This document shows, piece by piece, positions 16,660 to 28,177 of a stretch of 64,000 bases of DNA (position 1 is the stretch's first letter; each line of letters opens with the position of its first letter). Location: contig NZ_JOBF01000025.1 in NCBI RefSeq assembly GCF_000718635.1, positions 1 through 64,000 on the forward strand, read 5' to 3'. The stretch is from Streptomyces varsoviensis (lineage in GTDB: Bacteria > Actinomycetota > Actinomycetes > Streptomycetales > Streptomycetaceae). Both the position numbers and the translations under genes were made by a program. Below the pieces are notes generated by a model. It saw only the letters and a program-made list of their open reading frames with translations. It made no database searches and was not told where the DNA came from.

Positions 16660-16686
16660 TTGGCACTCCGCTTGACCGAGTGCTAA
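16660..16686 (+). promoter_or_regulatory. CIRCE operator 1 of groES
   Basis: TTGGCACTC, 9-nt spacer, GAGTGCTAA: the HrcA-binding CIRCE palindrome with one mismatch to consensus TTAGCACTC-N9-GAGTGCTAA. Its spacer contains the -35 box, so HrcA would block RNA polymerase. Confidence 0.95.
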
Positions 16687-16700
16687 CCGCGTCATAGTCT
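16672..16700 (+). promoter_or_regulatory. groES promoter
   Basis: -35 TTGACC at 16672-16677, 17-bp spacer, -10 TAGTCT at 16695-16700, a vegetative (HrdB-type) promoter placed between and within the two CIRCE elements. Confidence 0.8.
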
Positions 16701-16705
16701 CGCAC

Positions 16706-16732
16706 CTGGCACTCTCCACCGGGGAGTGCCAA
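16706..16732 (+). promoter_or_regulatory. CIRCE operator 2 of groES
   Basis: CTGGCACTC, 9-nt spacer, GAGTGCCAA, the second HrcA site, starting 6 bp after the -10 box and therefore at or just after the transcription start. Two sites imply tight heat-shock repression. Confidence 0.9.
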
Positions 16733-16833
16733 ACACAGCGACGGGCAGATCCGGCACCCGCGACGACGGATCTCACCTGGTCGCCACCTCAGACAGTTAA
16801 CCCCGTGAGATCTCCGAAGGGGGAGGTCGGATC

Positions 16834-17142
16834 GTGACGACCGCCAGCTCCAAGGTTGCCATCAAGCCGCTTGAGGACCGCATCGTGGTCCAGCCGCTCG
16901 ACGCCGAGCAGACCACGGCCTCCGGCCTGGTCATTCCGGACACTGCTAAGGAGAAGCCCCAGGAGGGCGCTGTCCTGGCCGTGGGCCCGGGCCGCTTCGA
17001 AGACGGCAACCGTCTTCCGCTCGACGTCTCCGTCGGCGACGTCGTGCTCTACAGCAAGTACGGCGGCACCGAAGTGAAGTACAACGGCGAGGAGTACCTC
17101 GTCCTCTCGGCTCGCGACGTGCTCGCGATCATCGAGAAGTAA
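16834..17142 (+). CDS. groES: Co-chaperonin GroES
   Basis: Ten-kilodalton heptameric lid of the GroEL chamber. The 102-residue product reads [20 protein letters not shown] at 8-27, then the mobile loop [19 protein letters not shown] and the C-terminal [20 protein letters not shown] start at 16834, preceded by a GGGGGAGG ribosome site. Heat-shock control through the two upstream CIRCE elements and HrcA. groEL follows after a 136-bp gap holding a hairpin. Confidence 0.98.
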   Translation: MTTASSKVAIKPLEDRIVVQPLDAEQTTASGLVIPDTAKEKPQEGAVLAVGPGRFEDGNRLPLDVSVGDVVLYSKYGGTEVKYNGEEYLVLSARDVLAIIEK

Positions 17143-17162
17143 TTCACCGAAGTTTGCCTGTT

Positions 17163-17211
17163 CTGCGCCCCTGGCTCCCCGCGTCTGAAATGCCGGGCGC
17201 CCGGGGCGCAG
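17163..17211 (+). terminator. Attenuator-like hairpin between groES and groEL
   Basis: CTGCGCCCC (17163-17171) pairs with GGGGCGCAG (17203-17211) across 31 nt that can pair further, and TTCGTTT follows. It may partly end transcription or set a processing point giving separate groES mRNA. Confidence 0.5.
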
Positions 17212-17227
17212 TTCGTTTGAGCGATAG

Positions 17228-18901
<1,674 letters not shown>

Positions 18902-18951
18902 TCGGTACGCGTAGCCAGTACGCGGGCCGTCCACACGGCCATAGCGCACGG

Positions 18952-18983
18952 AGACCCGGCGCCCCTTCGGGGGAGCCGGGTCT
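18952..18983 (+). terminator. groEL terminator
   Basis: AGACCCGGC (18952-18960) pairs with GCCGGGTCT (18975-18983); an inner CCCC-TTCG-GGGG tetraloop stem completes the hairpin, with one G-A mismatch. It starts 51 bp after the groEL stop. Confidence 0.85.
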
Positions 18984-19095
18984 TCTCGTGTCGGTACGCC
19001 TGCGGTGCCAGGTTTTGGGATGGAGGTTTCGGCCCGTACGCCCGTACGCCCGTACGCCCGCGATGCCGGGTTTTCGGTCCGTACCCGCCCGCGGC

Positions 19096-19869
19096 CTACT
19101 GTGGCCCGTACTTGCGGCCCGTGGACGACGTCACCCGCGAGAGCGCGCCGCGCGGGGTGAGCTTCGCGATGCCCATCAGCGTCTTGTACCGCGGGTCCGG
19201 GATGGACAGCGACTTGCCGCGGGCCAGGTCCCGCAGGGCCGCGTCGACCAGCTTGTCGGCGTCCAGCCACATCCAGGACGGGATGTTGCCGGTGCCCATG
19301 CCCGCCCGCCCGTGGAACTCGGTCCGTACGAAACCGGGGCAGAGCGCCATCAGCCGCACCCCGTTCCCGGCCAGGTCCCGGGCGGCGCCCTGGGTGAACT
19401 GGACGATCCACGCCTTGCTCGCCCCGTACGTGCCGCGCGGCACGAACGCCGCCACCGACGCGACGTTGACCACCCCGCCGCGCCCCCGCTCGCGCATCGA
19501 GGCCGCCGCCGCGCTCGTCAGCCGCAGCACCGCCTCGCAGTGCACCTTGAGCATCGTCAGCTCCTCGGCCATCGGCACGTCGAGGTAGTTGCCCTTGTTG
19601 CCGAATCCGGCGTTGTTCACCAGCAGGTCCACCGGGTGCGTACGGTCCGCGACGCGCTCCTCGACCGCGGCGATCCCCTTGTCCGTCGAGAGGTCGGCGC
19701 GGAGCACCTCGGCCTCCACGCCGTGCCGGTCGTGGAGTTCGGTCGCCTGGTCGCGAAGGCGCTCGGGGTCGCGTGCCACCAGCACCACGTTGTGCCCGTC
19801 GGAGGCCAGCCGCCGGGCGAAGGCGGCGCCGATGCCGGACGTCGCGCCCGTGATCAGTGCAGTCGTCAT
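19096..19869 (-). CDS. Short-chain dehydrogenase/reductase
   Basis: NAD(P)-dependent oxidoreductase, 257 residues, classical SDR. TGATSGIGAAFARRLA is the cofactor loop (8-23), NNAG follows in the central strand, the catalytic serine is in VASVAAFV and the Tyr-Lys pair in TYGASK. The motif TGATSGIG with a downstream VARDPERL suggests NADP preference. It overlaps the MOSC gene by 4 bp (ATGA) and is translated after it. The substrate is unknown; the family includes DltE/YqjQ-like general reductases. Confidence 0.93.
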   Translation of the reverse strand: MTTALITGATSGIGAAFARRLASDGHNVVLVARDPERLRDQATELHDRHGVEAEVLRADLSTDKGIAAVEERVADRTHPVDLLVNNAGFGNKGNYLDVPMAEELTMLKVHCEAVLRLTSAAAASMRERGRGGVVNVASVAAFVPRGTYGASKAWIVQFTQGAARDLAGNGVRLMALCPGFVRTEFHGRAGMGTGNIPSWMWLDADKLVDAALRDLARGKSLSIPDPRYKTLMGIAKLTPRGALSRVTSSTGRKYGPQ

Positions 19870-20585
19870 ACGGGAACGTTAGTGTCCGGCGCGCCCTCGC
19901 CGCTCGTTCCTCGCCCGTCGTTCCCGGCCTCGGGGGCGGCGTAGTTGACGGCCTTTCGCATGGCTTCCTGGTGGAGCGCGTCGCCGGCGGCGAGGACGCG
20001 CGGCAGCAGTTCGCGCTCCGTTGTCAGCGCGCGGAAGAGGAACGCGACGCTCACCTCGTGGTCGGGCCGGTGCACCAGCTCGACGGGGTCGCCGGCGCGG
20101 ATCTCGCCGGCTTCGAGCACCCGCAGGTACGCACCGGGCAGCGTGGCCTGCGTGAACCGGCGCACCCACCCCTTCTCCCGCAGCCAGCCCGCGAACGTAC
20201 GGCACGGGATGCGCGGCGAGGTCACCTCCAGGAGCAGATCCGGGCCGACGCGCCAGCGCTCCCCGACGAGCGCGCCGCTGACGTCGATCCCGACGGTGGT
20301 GAGGTTCTCGCCGAAGGTGCCGGGCGCGATCTCGCGCCCCAACTCCCGTTCCCAGAAGTCGAGATCCTCGCGCGCGTAGGCGTAGACGGCCTGGTCGTCG
20401 CCGCCGTGGTGGCGCAGGTCGCAGACGGCGTCCCCCGCGACGCCGCTGCCCGCGGTGCCCTTGGGGCCGGGCGCGGCCACCGCCACGGGGCCCTCGGCGG
20501 GGCGCTTGTCGATGCCTGTCCCGGCATCCCAGTCGGTGTATTCGACGATCTTTGGCCGGCCGGTGTTCACGGTGAGCAGGTGCAT
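19866..20585 (-). CDS. MOSC-domain protein (YiiM-like)
   Basis: Molybdenum-cofactor-binding MOSC family protein, 239 residues, related to YiiM proteins that reduce N-hydroxylated bases. RKLLDCL-type motifs are absent; the MOSC features visible are GDAVCDLRHHGGDDQAVYAY, LGREIAPGTFGENLTT, and the conserved cysteine in SPRIPCRTFAGW (cofactor ligand). A C-terminal 3-alpha helical part follows. The ATG at 20585 is chosen because family sequence (LLTVNTGRPKI) starts there. Its stop overlaps the SDR start, so the two genes form an operon, divergent from the LysR gene with an 80-bp AT-richer gap. Confidence 0.9.
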   Translation of the reverse strand: MHLLTVNTGRPKIVEYTDWDAGTGIDKRPAEGPVAVAAPGPKGTAGSGVAGDAVCDLRHHGGDDQAVYAYAREDLDFWERELGREIAPGTFGENLTTVGIDVSGALVGERWRVGPDLLLEVTSPRIPCRTFAGWLREKGWVRRFTQATLPGAYLRVLEAGEIRAGDPVELVHRPDHEVSVAFLFRALTTERELLPRVLAAGDALHQEAMRKAVNYAAPEAGNDGRGTSGEGAPDTNVPV

Positions 20586-20665
20586 GACCAGCAGGGTAGA
20601 CGAAGTACCCCAAAGGGGTGGGTGAATATTTTCGGCCAACCCCAAGTCGCCCTTATGCTCAGGGC

Positions 20666-21577
20666 ATGATCGAGGCTCGACATCTCCGGGTGCTGCGCGC
20701 TGTCGCCGTCACCGGCTCGCTCTCCGCCGCCGCCCGCGACCTGGGCTGCACCCAGCCCGCCGTCAGCCAGCAGATGAAGGCCCTGGAACAGTCGGCCGGC
20801 ACGCCCCTGCTCGTCCGTACGGGGCGCGAGACCCGGCTCACCGAGGCCGGCGCGGCGCTGGTGCGGCACGCGACCGGCATCCTGTCCGGGCTCGCCGCAG
20901 CGGAGGAGGAGGTCGCGGCCATCGCCGGGCTGCGCGCCGGGCGGGTGCGGCTGGTCTCCTTCCCCAGCGGCAGCTCGACGCTGGTGCCCACCGCGCTGGC
21001 CGACCTGCGCGCCGCGCACCCCGGTACCCGCATCTCCCTGGTCGAGGCCGAGCCGCCGCGCTCGGTGGAGATGCTGCGCGCCGGCGACTGCGAGATCGCG
21101 CTGGCCTTCCGCTACCCGGACGTGCGCGGCGCGGACCCGGCCGCCGACGCGGAGTGGGACGACCTGGTCGTACGCCACCTGCTGACGGACCGGCTCGTCG
21201 GCGTCGTCCCGGAGGGGCACCGGCTCGCGGACGCGGAGCGGATCGCGGTGGGCGATCTGGCGGGGGAATCCTGGATCGCCGGCTGTCCGCGCTGCCGCAG
21301 CCATCTGGAGCGGGTGTGCGAGAGCGCCGGCTTCACGCCGCGGATCGACTTCGCCACGGACGATTATCCGGCGGTCTTCGGCCTGGTCGGAGCCGGTATG
21401 GGGGTGGCGGTGATGCCCGAGCTGGCCCTGGAGACGCTGCGCCCCAAGGGGGCCCGCACGGTGCGGGTGGAGCCCGCCGTGGAACGGGAGATCGTGGCGC
21501 TCACCCTGCCCGACCTGGACCGCGTACCCGCGGTCGCGGCCATGCTGGACCGCTTGGCGACGGCCGCCGCGCGCTGA
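20666..21577 (+). CDS. LysR-family transcriptional regulator
   Basis: A 303-residue regulator. The N-terminal winged HTH reads MIEARHLRVLRAVAVTGSLS then AAARDLGCTQPAVSQQMKAL, the LysR signature; the LysR substrate-binding domain (about 90-295) follows with GRVRLVSFPSGSSTLVPTAL. The ATG at 20666 begins with the HTH, so upstream in-frame codons were discarded. It is divergent from the MOSC/SDR operon, and LysR proteins usually control the divergent neighbour. The 80-bp gap contains an AT-rich GAATATTTTC block, a possible part of a T-N11-A site. Confidence 0.93.
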   Translation: MIEARHLRVLRAVAVTGSLSAAARDLGCTQPAVSQQMKALEQSAGTPLLVRTGRETRLTEAGAALVRHATGILSGLAAAEEEVAAIAGLRAGRVRLVSFPSGSSTLVPTALADLRAAHPGTRISLVEAEPPRSVEMLRAGDCEIALAFRYPDVRGADPAADAEWDDLVVRHLLTDRLVGVVPEGHRLADAERIAVGDLAGESWIAGCPRCRSHLERVCESAGFTPRIDFATDDYPAVFGLVGAGMGVAVMPELALETLRPKGARTVRVEPAVEREIVALTLPDLDRVPAVAAMLDRLATAAAR

Positions 21578-21815
21578 TCCGCCTGCCGGGCGCCGGTCCG
21601 CCTGCCGCGGGCTGATCCGAGTGCCGGGAGCTGGTCCGCCTGCTGGGCGCCGCCGGGCCTGCTGCGCGCTGATCTGCCTGGCTGGGCCGGCCGCCTGCTG
21701 CGGGCTGGTCCGCATGCCGGGCCGCGATCCGTCTGCTGTGCGCTTGATCCGTCTGGCGGGCGCTGGTCCGGCTGTCGGCGCTGATCCGTCTGCCGGGCCG
21801 GCTCGGCCGGATGGC
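21566..21815. repeat. Degenerate tandem repeat beginning at the LysR stop codon
   Basis: Roughly 20-bp units related to GCTGATCCGCCTGCCGGGC repeat ten or more times with drift from the 3' end of the LysR gene to about 21815. The LysR stop codon (TGA, 21575-21577) is inside the first unit, in the context CGCTGATCCG. No gene is seen in the 271 bp to whiD. Confidence 0.65.
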
Positions 21816-21848
21816 GGATGAACGTTTCTTCAGTGGTCGGTCGCGTCG

Positions 21849-22163
21849 TCAGGAGCGGGGCGCGCCGGAGGCCGCGATCACCCGGTGCCGCGCCCGGCCC
21901 ATGAGTTCCTCGCGCTCGTCCTCGGTGAGGCCGCCCCACACGCCGTACGGCTCCCGTACGGCGAGCGCGTGCGCCGCGCACTCCGAGCGCACCGGGCAGC
22001 GCATGCACACCTCTTTCGCGGAGGTCTCGCGCGCGCTGCGGGCGGCGCCCCGTTCACCCTCCGGGTGGAAGAAGAGGGAGCTGTCGACCCCCCGGCACGC
22101 GGCCAGGAGCTGCCAGTCCCACAGGTCGGCGTTGGGACCGGGAAGGCGGGAGAAATCTGCCAT
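21849..22163 (-). CDS. whiD: WhiD, WhiB-family iron-sulfur developmental regulator
   Basis: WhiB-like protein needed for late sporulation in Streptomyces and orthologous in position and sequence to mycobacterial WhiB3. The 104-residue protein opens MADFSRLPGPNADLWDWQLL. Four cysteines (23, 53, 56, 62; C-x29-C-x2-C-x5-C) ligate a 4Fe-4S cluster. The GVWGG turn at 74-78 binds the sigma-factor surface, and a basic tail (GRARHR) follows for DNA contact. It is divergent from bldM across 398 bp, an arrangement known for whiD-bldM. AT-rich sequence upstream (22230-22320) stands out in this genome and holds its promoter. Confidence 0.93.
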   Translation of the reverse strand: MADFSRLPGPNADLWDWQLLAACRGVDSSLFFHPEGERGAARSARETSAKEVCMRCPVRSECAAHALAVREPYGVWGGLTEDEREELMGRARHRVIAASGAPRS

Positions 22164-22402
22164 TGCTTATCCCCTTGGAAGCGTTCTGATCCGGACGCAC
22201 TGCCCATGACCGTACATCCGCCGTGTAAGCAGATGTAAATATGACTCATTGCGAATCTAGCCATAGACACCTCCAAAATGGAAGAAAAATCCAAGAAGAT
22301 GGGCAAATGGGGCATAGGGTAAAGGCGAGGGTGGTCGGGCCGGGCGTGTCCCGTCCCGCCTCGGCCCCCTCGCGTGGACTGCTGAAGGTGGCCGCCCGAG
22401 CC
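22164..22402. promoter_or_regulatory. AT-rich whiD upstream region
   Basis: This part of the 398-bp whiD-bldM gap holds the whiD promoter on the minus strand; exact boxes were not assigned. It contains AAATATGACTCAT at 22237-22249, repeated exactly at 31416-31428 upstream of another minus-strand gene. It also has GGGCATAGGG (22310-22319), repeated upstream of the mbl-like gene at 28846-28855. Confidence 0.55.
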
Positions 22403-22430
22403 CGTAACTCTTTCGGGTGACCGTCGTTGA
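22403..22430 (+). promoter_or_regulatory. Sigma-BldN-type promoter of bldM
   Basis: CGTAAC (22403-22408), 16-bp spacer, CGTTGA (22425-22430): an exact match to the -35/-10 pair established for sigma-BldN promoters such as bldMp1. It lies 131 bp before the bldM ATG. Confidence 0.9.
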
Positions 22431-22561
22431 GAGTGCGAGGCGGTTGACGGATTAAGGACTCGGGCAGATGTCCGATGGCGTCGATCGCGCAGGTGACGAT
22501 CAGTACCAGCCTGGAGGCTCAAGGTGACGCGCAGCAGCTGTGAGAGCCGCGGAGGACAGCC

Positions 22562-23173
22562 ATGACATCCGTCCTCGTCTGTGACGACTCCCCGCTTGCC
22601 CGAGAGGCGCTCCGCCGTGCGGTGGCGACCGTGCCCGGCGTCGAGCGTGTGACGACGGCGGCCAACGGCGAGGAAGTCCTCCGCCGCTGGGGCGCCGACC
22701 GTTCGGACCTGATTCTGATGGACGTGCGGATGCCCGGTCTCGGGGGCGTCGAAACCGTGCGACGGCTGCTCTCGGCGGACCCCGGAGCCCGCATCATCAT
22801 GCTCACGGTGGCCGAGGACCTCGACGGGGTGGCGCTGGCCGTCGCCGCCGGGGCGCGCGGCTATCTGCACAAGGACGCCTCGCGCGCCGAGCTGCGCGCG
22901 ACCGTCACGCAGGCCCTCGCCGACCCGACCTGGCGGCTCGCCCCGCGCAGACTGCGGTCGGCCGAGATGGGCGCCGCGCCGACCCTGACCGCGCGCGAGA
23001 TCCAGGTGCTGGAGGGCATGAGTCACGGCCGTTCCAACGCGGAGATCGGCCGTGAGCTCTTCCTCTCCGAGGACACGGTCAAGACGCACGCCCGCCGGCT
23101 CTTCAAGAAGCTCGGCGCCTCCGACCGGGCGCACGCCGTGGCGCTCGGATTCCGCTGGGGCCTGGTCCGCTGA
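22562..23173 (+). CDS. bldM: BldM, atypical response regulator of development
   Basis: Developmental transcription factor that acts as a homodimer early and with WhiI later in sporulation. The 203-residue protein has a receiver domain (1-120; CDDSPLAREALRRA, LILMDVRMPG with Asp54, MLTVAED, YLHKDAS) and a C-terminal LuxR-type HTH (about 140-200; LTAREIQVLEGMSHGRSNAE, LSEDTVKTHARRLFKKLG). No sensor kinase is adjacent, in line with its orphan status. The sigma-BldN-like promoter upstream, the linked whiD and the sigma-factor gene support the identification. A 20-bp perfect hairpin ends the transcript. Confidence 0.93.
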   Translation: MTSVLVCDDSPLAREALRRAVATVPGVERVTTAANGEEVLRRWGADRSDLILMDVRMPGLGGVETVRRLLSADPGARIIMLTVAEDLDGVALAVAAGARGYLHKDASRAELRATVTQALADPTWRLAPRRLRSAEMGAAPTLTAREIQVLEGMSHGRSNAEIGRELFLSEDTVKTHARRLFKKLGASDRAHAVALGFRWGLVR

Positions 23174-23197
23174 GACCGATGCGGCGCGCCGCGGTGT

Positions 23198-23245
23198 GAG
23201 GTCGCGGCGCGCACCACTCGTCCGGGTGGTGCGCGCCGCGACCTC
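23198..23245 (+). terminator. bldM terminator, 20-bp perfect stem
   Basis: Arms 23198-23217 and 23226-23245 pair perfectly over 20 bp with an 8-nt loop, 24 bp after the bldM stop. The rest of the 336-bp gap to the sigma-factor gene shows no gene; its promoter was not identified. Confidence 0.9.
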
Positions 23246-23509
23246 GCCGCGTCGGCGCCCGACGCCGAAACCCCGAGGGATGCCGCATCCTTGGGTGTGT
23301 GACTCCTCCCCGGCGGAGGCCGAGGTTCCTCACTCGGCCGACAGTGACCTCATGACGGACGGGCTCGGACCGGTGCCGCACGGTACCGGAGCAGGCCATC
23401 GGTGGAGTCGTTGGCGCGGGGGCGGATATACCCGGATGGGGAGGCGCGAGACGTGAGTGCGAGGACATCGACGCGTAACGGTTCGATGCACAACTACGAA
23501 GGCGGTGCC

Positions 23510-24118
23510 ATGGATCGCTGGGCGTCAAGGCACCATGGACCGATGCGCGACGACGAGAACACGGCGATCGGTGCCCTCGTCACACGCGCCGCCGCGGGGG
23601 ACCGGCGGGCCACCCACGATCTGCTCGCGCTGGTGCACCCCCTTGCCCTGCGGTACTGCCGCACCCGGCTCTCCCGTCTGCCCGGCGACGCCCGGCACTT
23701 CGTGGACGACCTGGCACAGGAGGTCTGCCTGGCCGTGCTGTGCGCGCTGCCGCGCTACCGCGACACCGGCCGGCCCTTCGAGGCGTTCGTCGTCGCCATC
23801 GCCGCCCACAAGGTGGCCGACCTTCAGCGCGCCGCCATGCGCCGCCCCGGCAGCACGGCCGTGCCCTCCGACGAGATGCCGGAGCAGCCGGACGACTCGC
23901 TCGGCCCGGAGGAGCGGGCGCTGCTCAGCAGCGACGCCGAGTGGGCCAAGAAACTCCTCGCCAATCTGCCGGAGCACCAGCGCGAACTCGTGCTCCTGCG
24001 CGTGGCCATCGGCATGACGGCCGAGGAGACCGGTCAGATGCTGGGAATGTCGCCGGGGGCGGTCCGGGTCGCGCAGCACCGCGCGATGAGCAGACTCCGC
24101 GCGCTGGCCGAGCAGTAG
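23510..24118 (+). CDS. shbA: ECF sigma factor, SigD/ShbA type
   Basis: RNA polymerase sigma factor of the SigD (mycobacteria) / ShbA (Streptomyces, controls hrdB transcription) group. The 202-residue product has sigma region 2 ([38 protein letters not shown]) and region 4 ([38 protein letters not shown]). [12 protein letters not shown] and HKVAD are shared with mycobacterial SigD. Linkage to groEL1, whiD/whiB3 and guaB matches the mycobacterial locus. The start is uncertain: the ATG at 23510 behind GAAGG is used; ATGs at 23486 and 23543 and a GTG at 23453 are alternatives. No anti-sigma gene is adjacent. The symbol rests on my memory of the ShbA-SigD relationship. Confidence 0.85.
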   Translation: MDRWASRHHGPMRDDENTAIGALVTRAAAGDRRATHDLLALVHPLALRYCRTRLSRLPGDARHFVDDLAQEVCLAVLCALPRYRDTGRPFEAFVVAIAAHKVADLQRAAMRRPGSTAVPSDEMPEQPDDSLGPEERALLSSDAEWAKKLLANLPEHQRELVLLRVAIGMTAEETGQMLGMSPGAVRVAQHRAMSRLRALAEQ

Positions 24119-25831
<1,713 letters not shown>

Positions 25832-25966
25832 CCCCCGGCGGACCTCGCCGCCGCCGCACTCGGCGGGCCTTACCGCTGATGCGCGGCGGCCGTGCCGTCG
25901 ATCGGTGGGCCTTGCCGCTGACGGGCGGTGGGCCTTGCCCCTGGCAGTCGGCGAAAGCGCTGGTCA

Positions 25967-25999
25967 GAGCCCGCGGACCGGACTACCGGCCGCGGGCTC
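25967..25999 (+). terminator. Hairpin between guaB and guaB3
   Basis: GAGCCCGCGG (25967-25976) pairs with CCGCGGGCTC (25990-25999) across 13 nt, 135 bp after guaB. Three copies of GGGCCTT(A/G)CC(G/C)CTG precede it (25866-25942). Confidence 0.6.
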
Positions 26000-26061
26000 G
26001 GCCATGTCGGGGATACTGGATGTGGCAGACGGAGCGCCGAAGAATTTGAGAGGCCACACAC

Positions 26062-27189
26062 GTGACTGAGATCGAGATCGGGCGCGGCAAGCGCGGCCGC
26101 CGGGCGTACGCATTCGACGACATCGCCGTCGTCCCCAGTCGGCGCACCCGTGACCCGAAGGAGGTCTCGATCGCCTGGCAGATCGATGCCTACCGGTTCG
26201 AGCTGCCCTTCCTCGCGGCCCCGATGGACTCGGTGGTCTCGCCGCGGACCGCGATCCGCATCGGCGAGCTGGGCGGCCTGGGCGTCCTCAACCTGGAGGG
26301 TCTGTGGACCCGCTACGAGGACCCGGAGCCGCTGCTCGCCGAGATCGCCGAGCTGGACGAGGGCGCCGCCACCAAGCGGCTCCAGGAGATCTACGCCGCC
26401 CCGATCAAGGAAGAGCTGATCGGGCAGCGCATCAAGGAGGTGCGCGACTCCGGCGTGGTGACCGCCGCCGCGCTCTCGCCGCAGCGCACCGCGCAGTTCT
26501 CCAAGGCCGTGGTCGACGCGGGCGTGGACATCTTCGTGATCCGCGGCACCACGGTCTCCGCCGAGCACGTCTCCGGCGCGGCCGAGCCGCTCAACCTCAA
26601 GCAGTTCATCTACGAGCTGGACGTGCCCGTCATCGTCGGCGGCTGCGCGACCTACACCGCGGCCCTGCACCTGATGCGTACGGGCGCGGCGGGTGTGCTC
26701 GTCGGCTTCGGCGGCGGCGCCGCGCACACCACCCGCAACGTCCTGGGCATCCAGGTGCCGATGGCCACCGCGGTCGCCGATGTGGCCGCCGCCCGCCGCG
26801 ACTACATGGACGAGTCCGGCGGCCGGTACGTGCACGTGATCGCAGACGGCGGCGTGGGCTGGTCCGGCGACCTGCCCAAGGCCATCGCCTGCGGCGCCGA
26901 TGCCGTGATGATGGGGTCCCCGCTGGCCCGTGCCACGGACGCGCCGGGCCGCGGCCACCACTGGGGCATGGAGGCCGTCCACGAGGACGTGCCGCGCGGC
27001 AAGCGGATGGACCTGGGTGCGGTCGGCACCACCGAGGAGGTGCTGCTCGGCCCGTCGCACACCCCGGACGGCTCGATGAACTTCTTCGGCGCGCTGCGCC
27101 GGGCGATGGCCACGACCGGTTACTCGGAGCTCAAGGAGTTCCAGCGCGTCGAGGTGACGGTGGCCCCGTCCCAGCACGACAACCGCTGA
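26062..27189 (+). CDS. guaB3: GuaB3-family IMP dehydrogenase-related protein
   Basis: CBS-less paralogue of IMP dehydrogenase, 375 residues, usually encoded directly after guaB in actinobacteria. The phosphate-binding and barrel blocks are kept (FLAAPMDSVVSPRTAIRIGE; VIADGGVGWSGDLPKAIACG). The catalytic-loop alignment GSICTTR of GuaB corresponds to GAAHTTR here: His222 stands where the nucleophilic cysteine would be. The flap region is also changed. IMPDH activity by the usual covalent mechanism is therefore not expected; a GMP-reductase-like or regulatory role is possible but not shown by the sequence. GTG start, GAGAGG 8 nt upstream. Confidence 0.93.
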   Translation: MTEIEIGRGKRGRRAYAFDDIAVVPSRRTRDPKEVSIAWQIDAYRFELPFLAAPMDSVVSPRTAIRIGELGGLGVLNLEGLWTRYEDPEPLLAEIAELDEGAATKRLQEIYAAPIKEELIGQRIKEVRDSGVVTAAALSPQRTAQFSKAVVDAGVDIFVIRGTTVSAEHVSGAAEPLNLKQFIYELDVPVIVGGCATYTAALHLMRTGAAGVLVGFGGGAAHTTRNVLGIQVPMATAVADVAAARRDYMDESGGRYVHVIADGGVGWSGDLPKAIACGADAVMMGSPLARATDAPGRGHHWGMEAVHEDVPRGKRMDLGAVGTTEEVLLGPSHTPDGSMNFFGALRRAMATTGYSELKEFQRVEVTVAPSQHDNR

Positions 27190-27207
27190 CGCCGCGCCGG
27201 CCGCGGC

Positions 27208-27251
27208 CGAGGGCCCGGATCACCCGCCGCGCGCGGGGGTCCGGGCCCTCG
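27208..27251. terminator. Bidirectional terminator after guaB3
   Basis: CGAGGGCCCGGA (27208-27219) pairs with TCCGGGCCCTCG (27240-27251), a perfect 12-bp stem with a 20-nt GC loop, between convergent genes. Confidence 0.85.
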
Positions 27252-27383
27252 GAGTTTCGTACGGGCGCGGGCGGCGTGCCCGGGCACGGCTCCGTACGGG
27301 CGCGTGGGGCGTGTACCCGGCGGCGTCGCGCTCGTACGGGCCGGTGGGTGTGGGCGCGCGCGTTCGGCGGGTGTTCGGCGGGG

Positions 27384-28019
27384 TCAGCCCGCGAGCTTCT
27401 TGGCCGTGCTGTACGCGCCGGCCGCGCCGAGCAGGTAGAAGGCCACGTCGATGAACTCCAGGTATTCCTTCCACGCCCGGTTGAGGATGTCGAAGTGGTC
27501 GAAGACCACCTCGGTGAGCGAGACGTGCGCGGCGTCGCTGATGCCCAGCGCGATGCCGAAGACCTGGCCGAGGTAGACGCCGACCAGGCCGAGCGCCGCG
27601 CCGACGACGGGCAGGGCGGCGTTGCGGCCGCCGAGCTTGCCGAGGGCGGCGCCGATGAGCGCGCCGGTGGCGGCCGCGAGGTAGCCGATCTGGGCGCCGT
27701 CGGTGGCGTTGAGTATCGCGCCGTAGATCGCGGAGCCGATGAGCATGGCGACGACGCCGGCGGCCACCGCGAGCCCTGGGGTGCCCCTGCGGACGGCCGG
27801 CGGCGGGGGCGGGAAGCCGCCCGGAGCGCCGTACATGCCCTGGTGGGGCGGGTAGGGCTGCTGCTCGTAGCCGCCGGGGGGCGGGGGCGGGTAGGCGCCG
27901 GGCTGCTGTTGCGGGTGCTGCGGGTAGCCGTATCCGGCCGGCTGCTGGGGCTGCTGCCCGTACGGGTTCGGCTGCTGCGGTTCGTGCGGATGCTGCGGCT
28001 GCTGCCAGGGCTGGCTCAC
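27384..28019 (-). CDS. Pro/Gln-rich membrane protein, paralogue A
   Basis: A 211-residue protein of unknown function. Residues 1-75 are Pro/Gln/Gly/Tyr-rich and probably cytoplasmic and disordered. A hydrophobic domain of about four segments follows (LAVAAGVVAMLIGSAIYGAI; GYLAAATGALIGAALGKLGG; LPVVGAALGLVGVYLGQVF; and a terminal VAFYLLGAAGAYSTAKKLAG). GTG start at 28019. The membrane part is homologous segment by segment to the next upstream gene (28290-28781), so the two arose by tandem duplication. The motif GAALGKxGGRxxALxPxG marks both. Confidence 0.85.
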   Translation of the reverse strand: MSQPWQQPQHPHEPQQPNPYGQQPQQPAGYGYPQHPQQQPGAYPPPPPGGYEQQPYPPHQGMYGAPGGFPPPPPAVRRGTPGLAVAAGVVAMLIGSAIYGAILNATDGAQIGYLAAATGALIGAALGKLGGRNAALPVVGAALGLVGVYLGQVFGIALGISDAAHVSLTEVVFDHFDILNRAWKEYLEFIDVAFYLLGAAGAYSTAKKLAG

Positions 28020-28177
28020 GTAGGGTCCCCCGTGGTGAAGGTGCGGAACCGCGCTCCTTTGCCGGAAGTGGCGAGAGCGCAGTATGAAAGTCGGCCCATA
28101 AGCTAACAGTTAGGACTGACGGAACAACAAGGCGTTTCCCGCGCCGTGACACGGTTGGGACGTCCGGGACGTTTTCG

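Noticed and set aside
15578..16830. Long reading frames on both strands (up to several hundred codons) upstream of groES
   Set aside because: Composition is Arg/Ala/Pro/Gly with repeats and no domain; the frames follow the repeated element and are GC artefacts.
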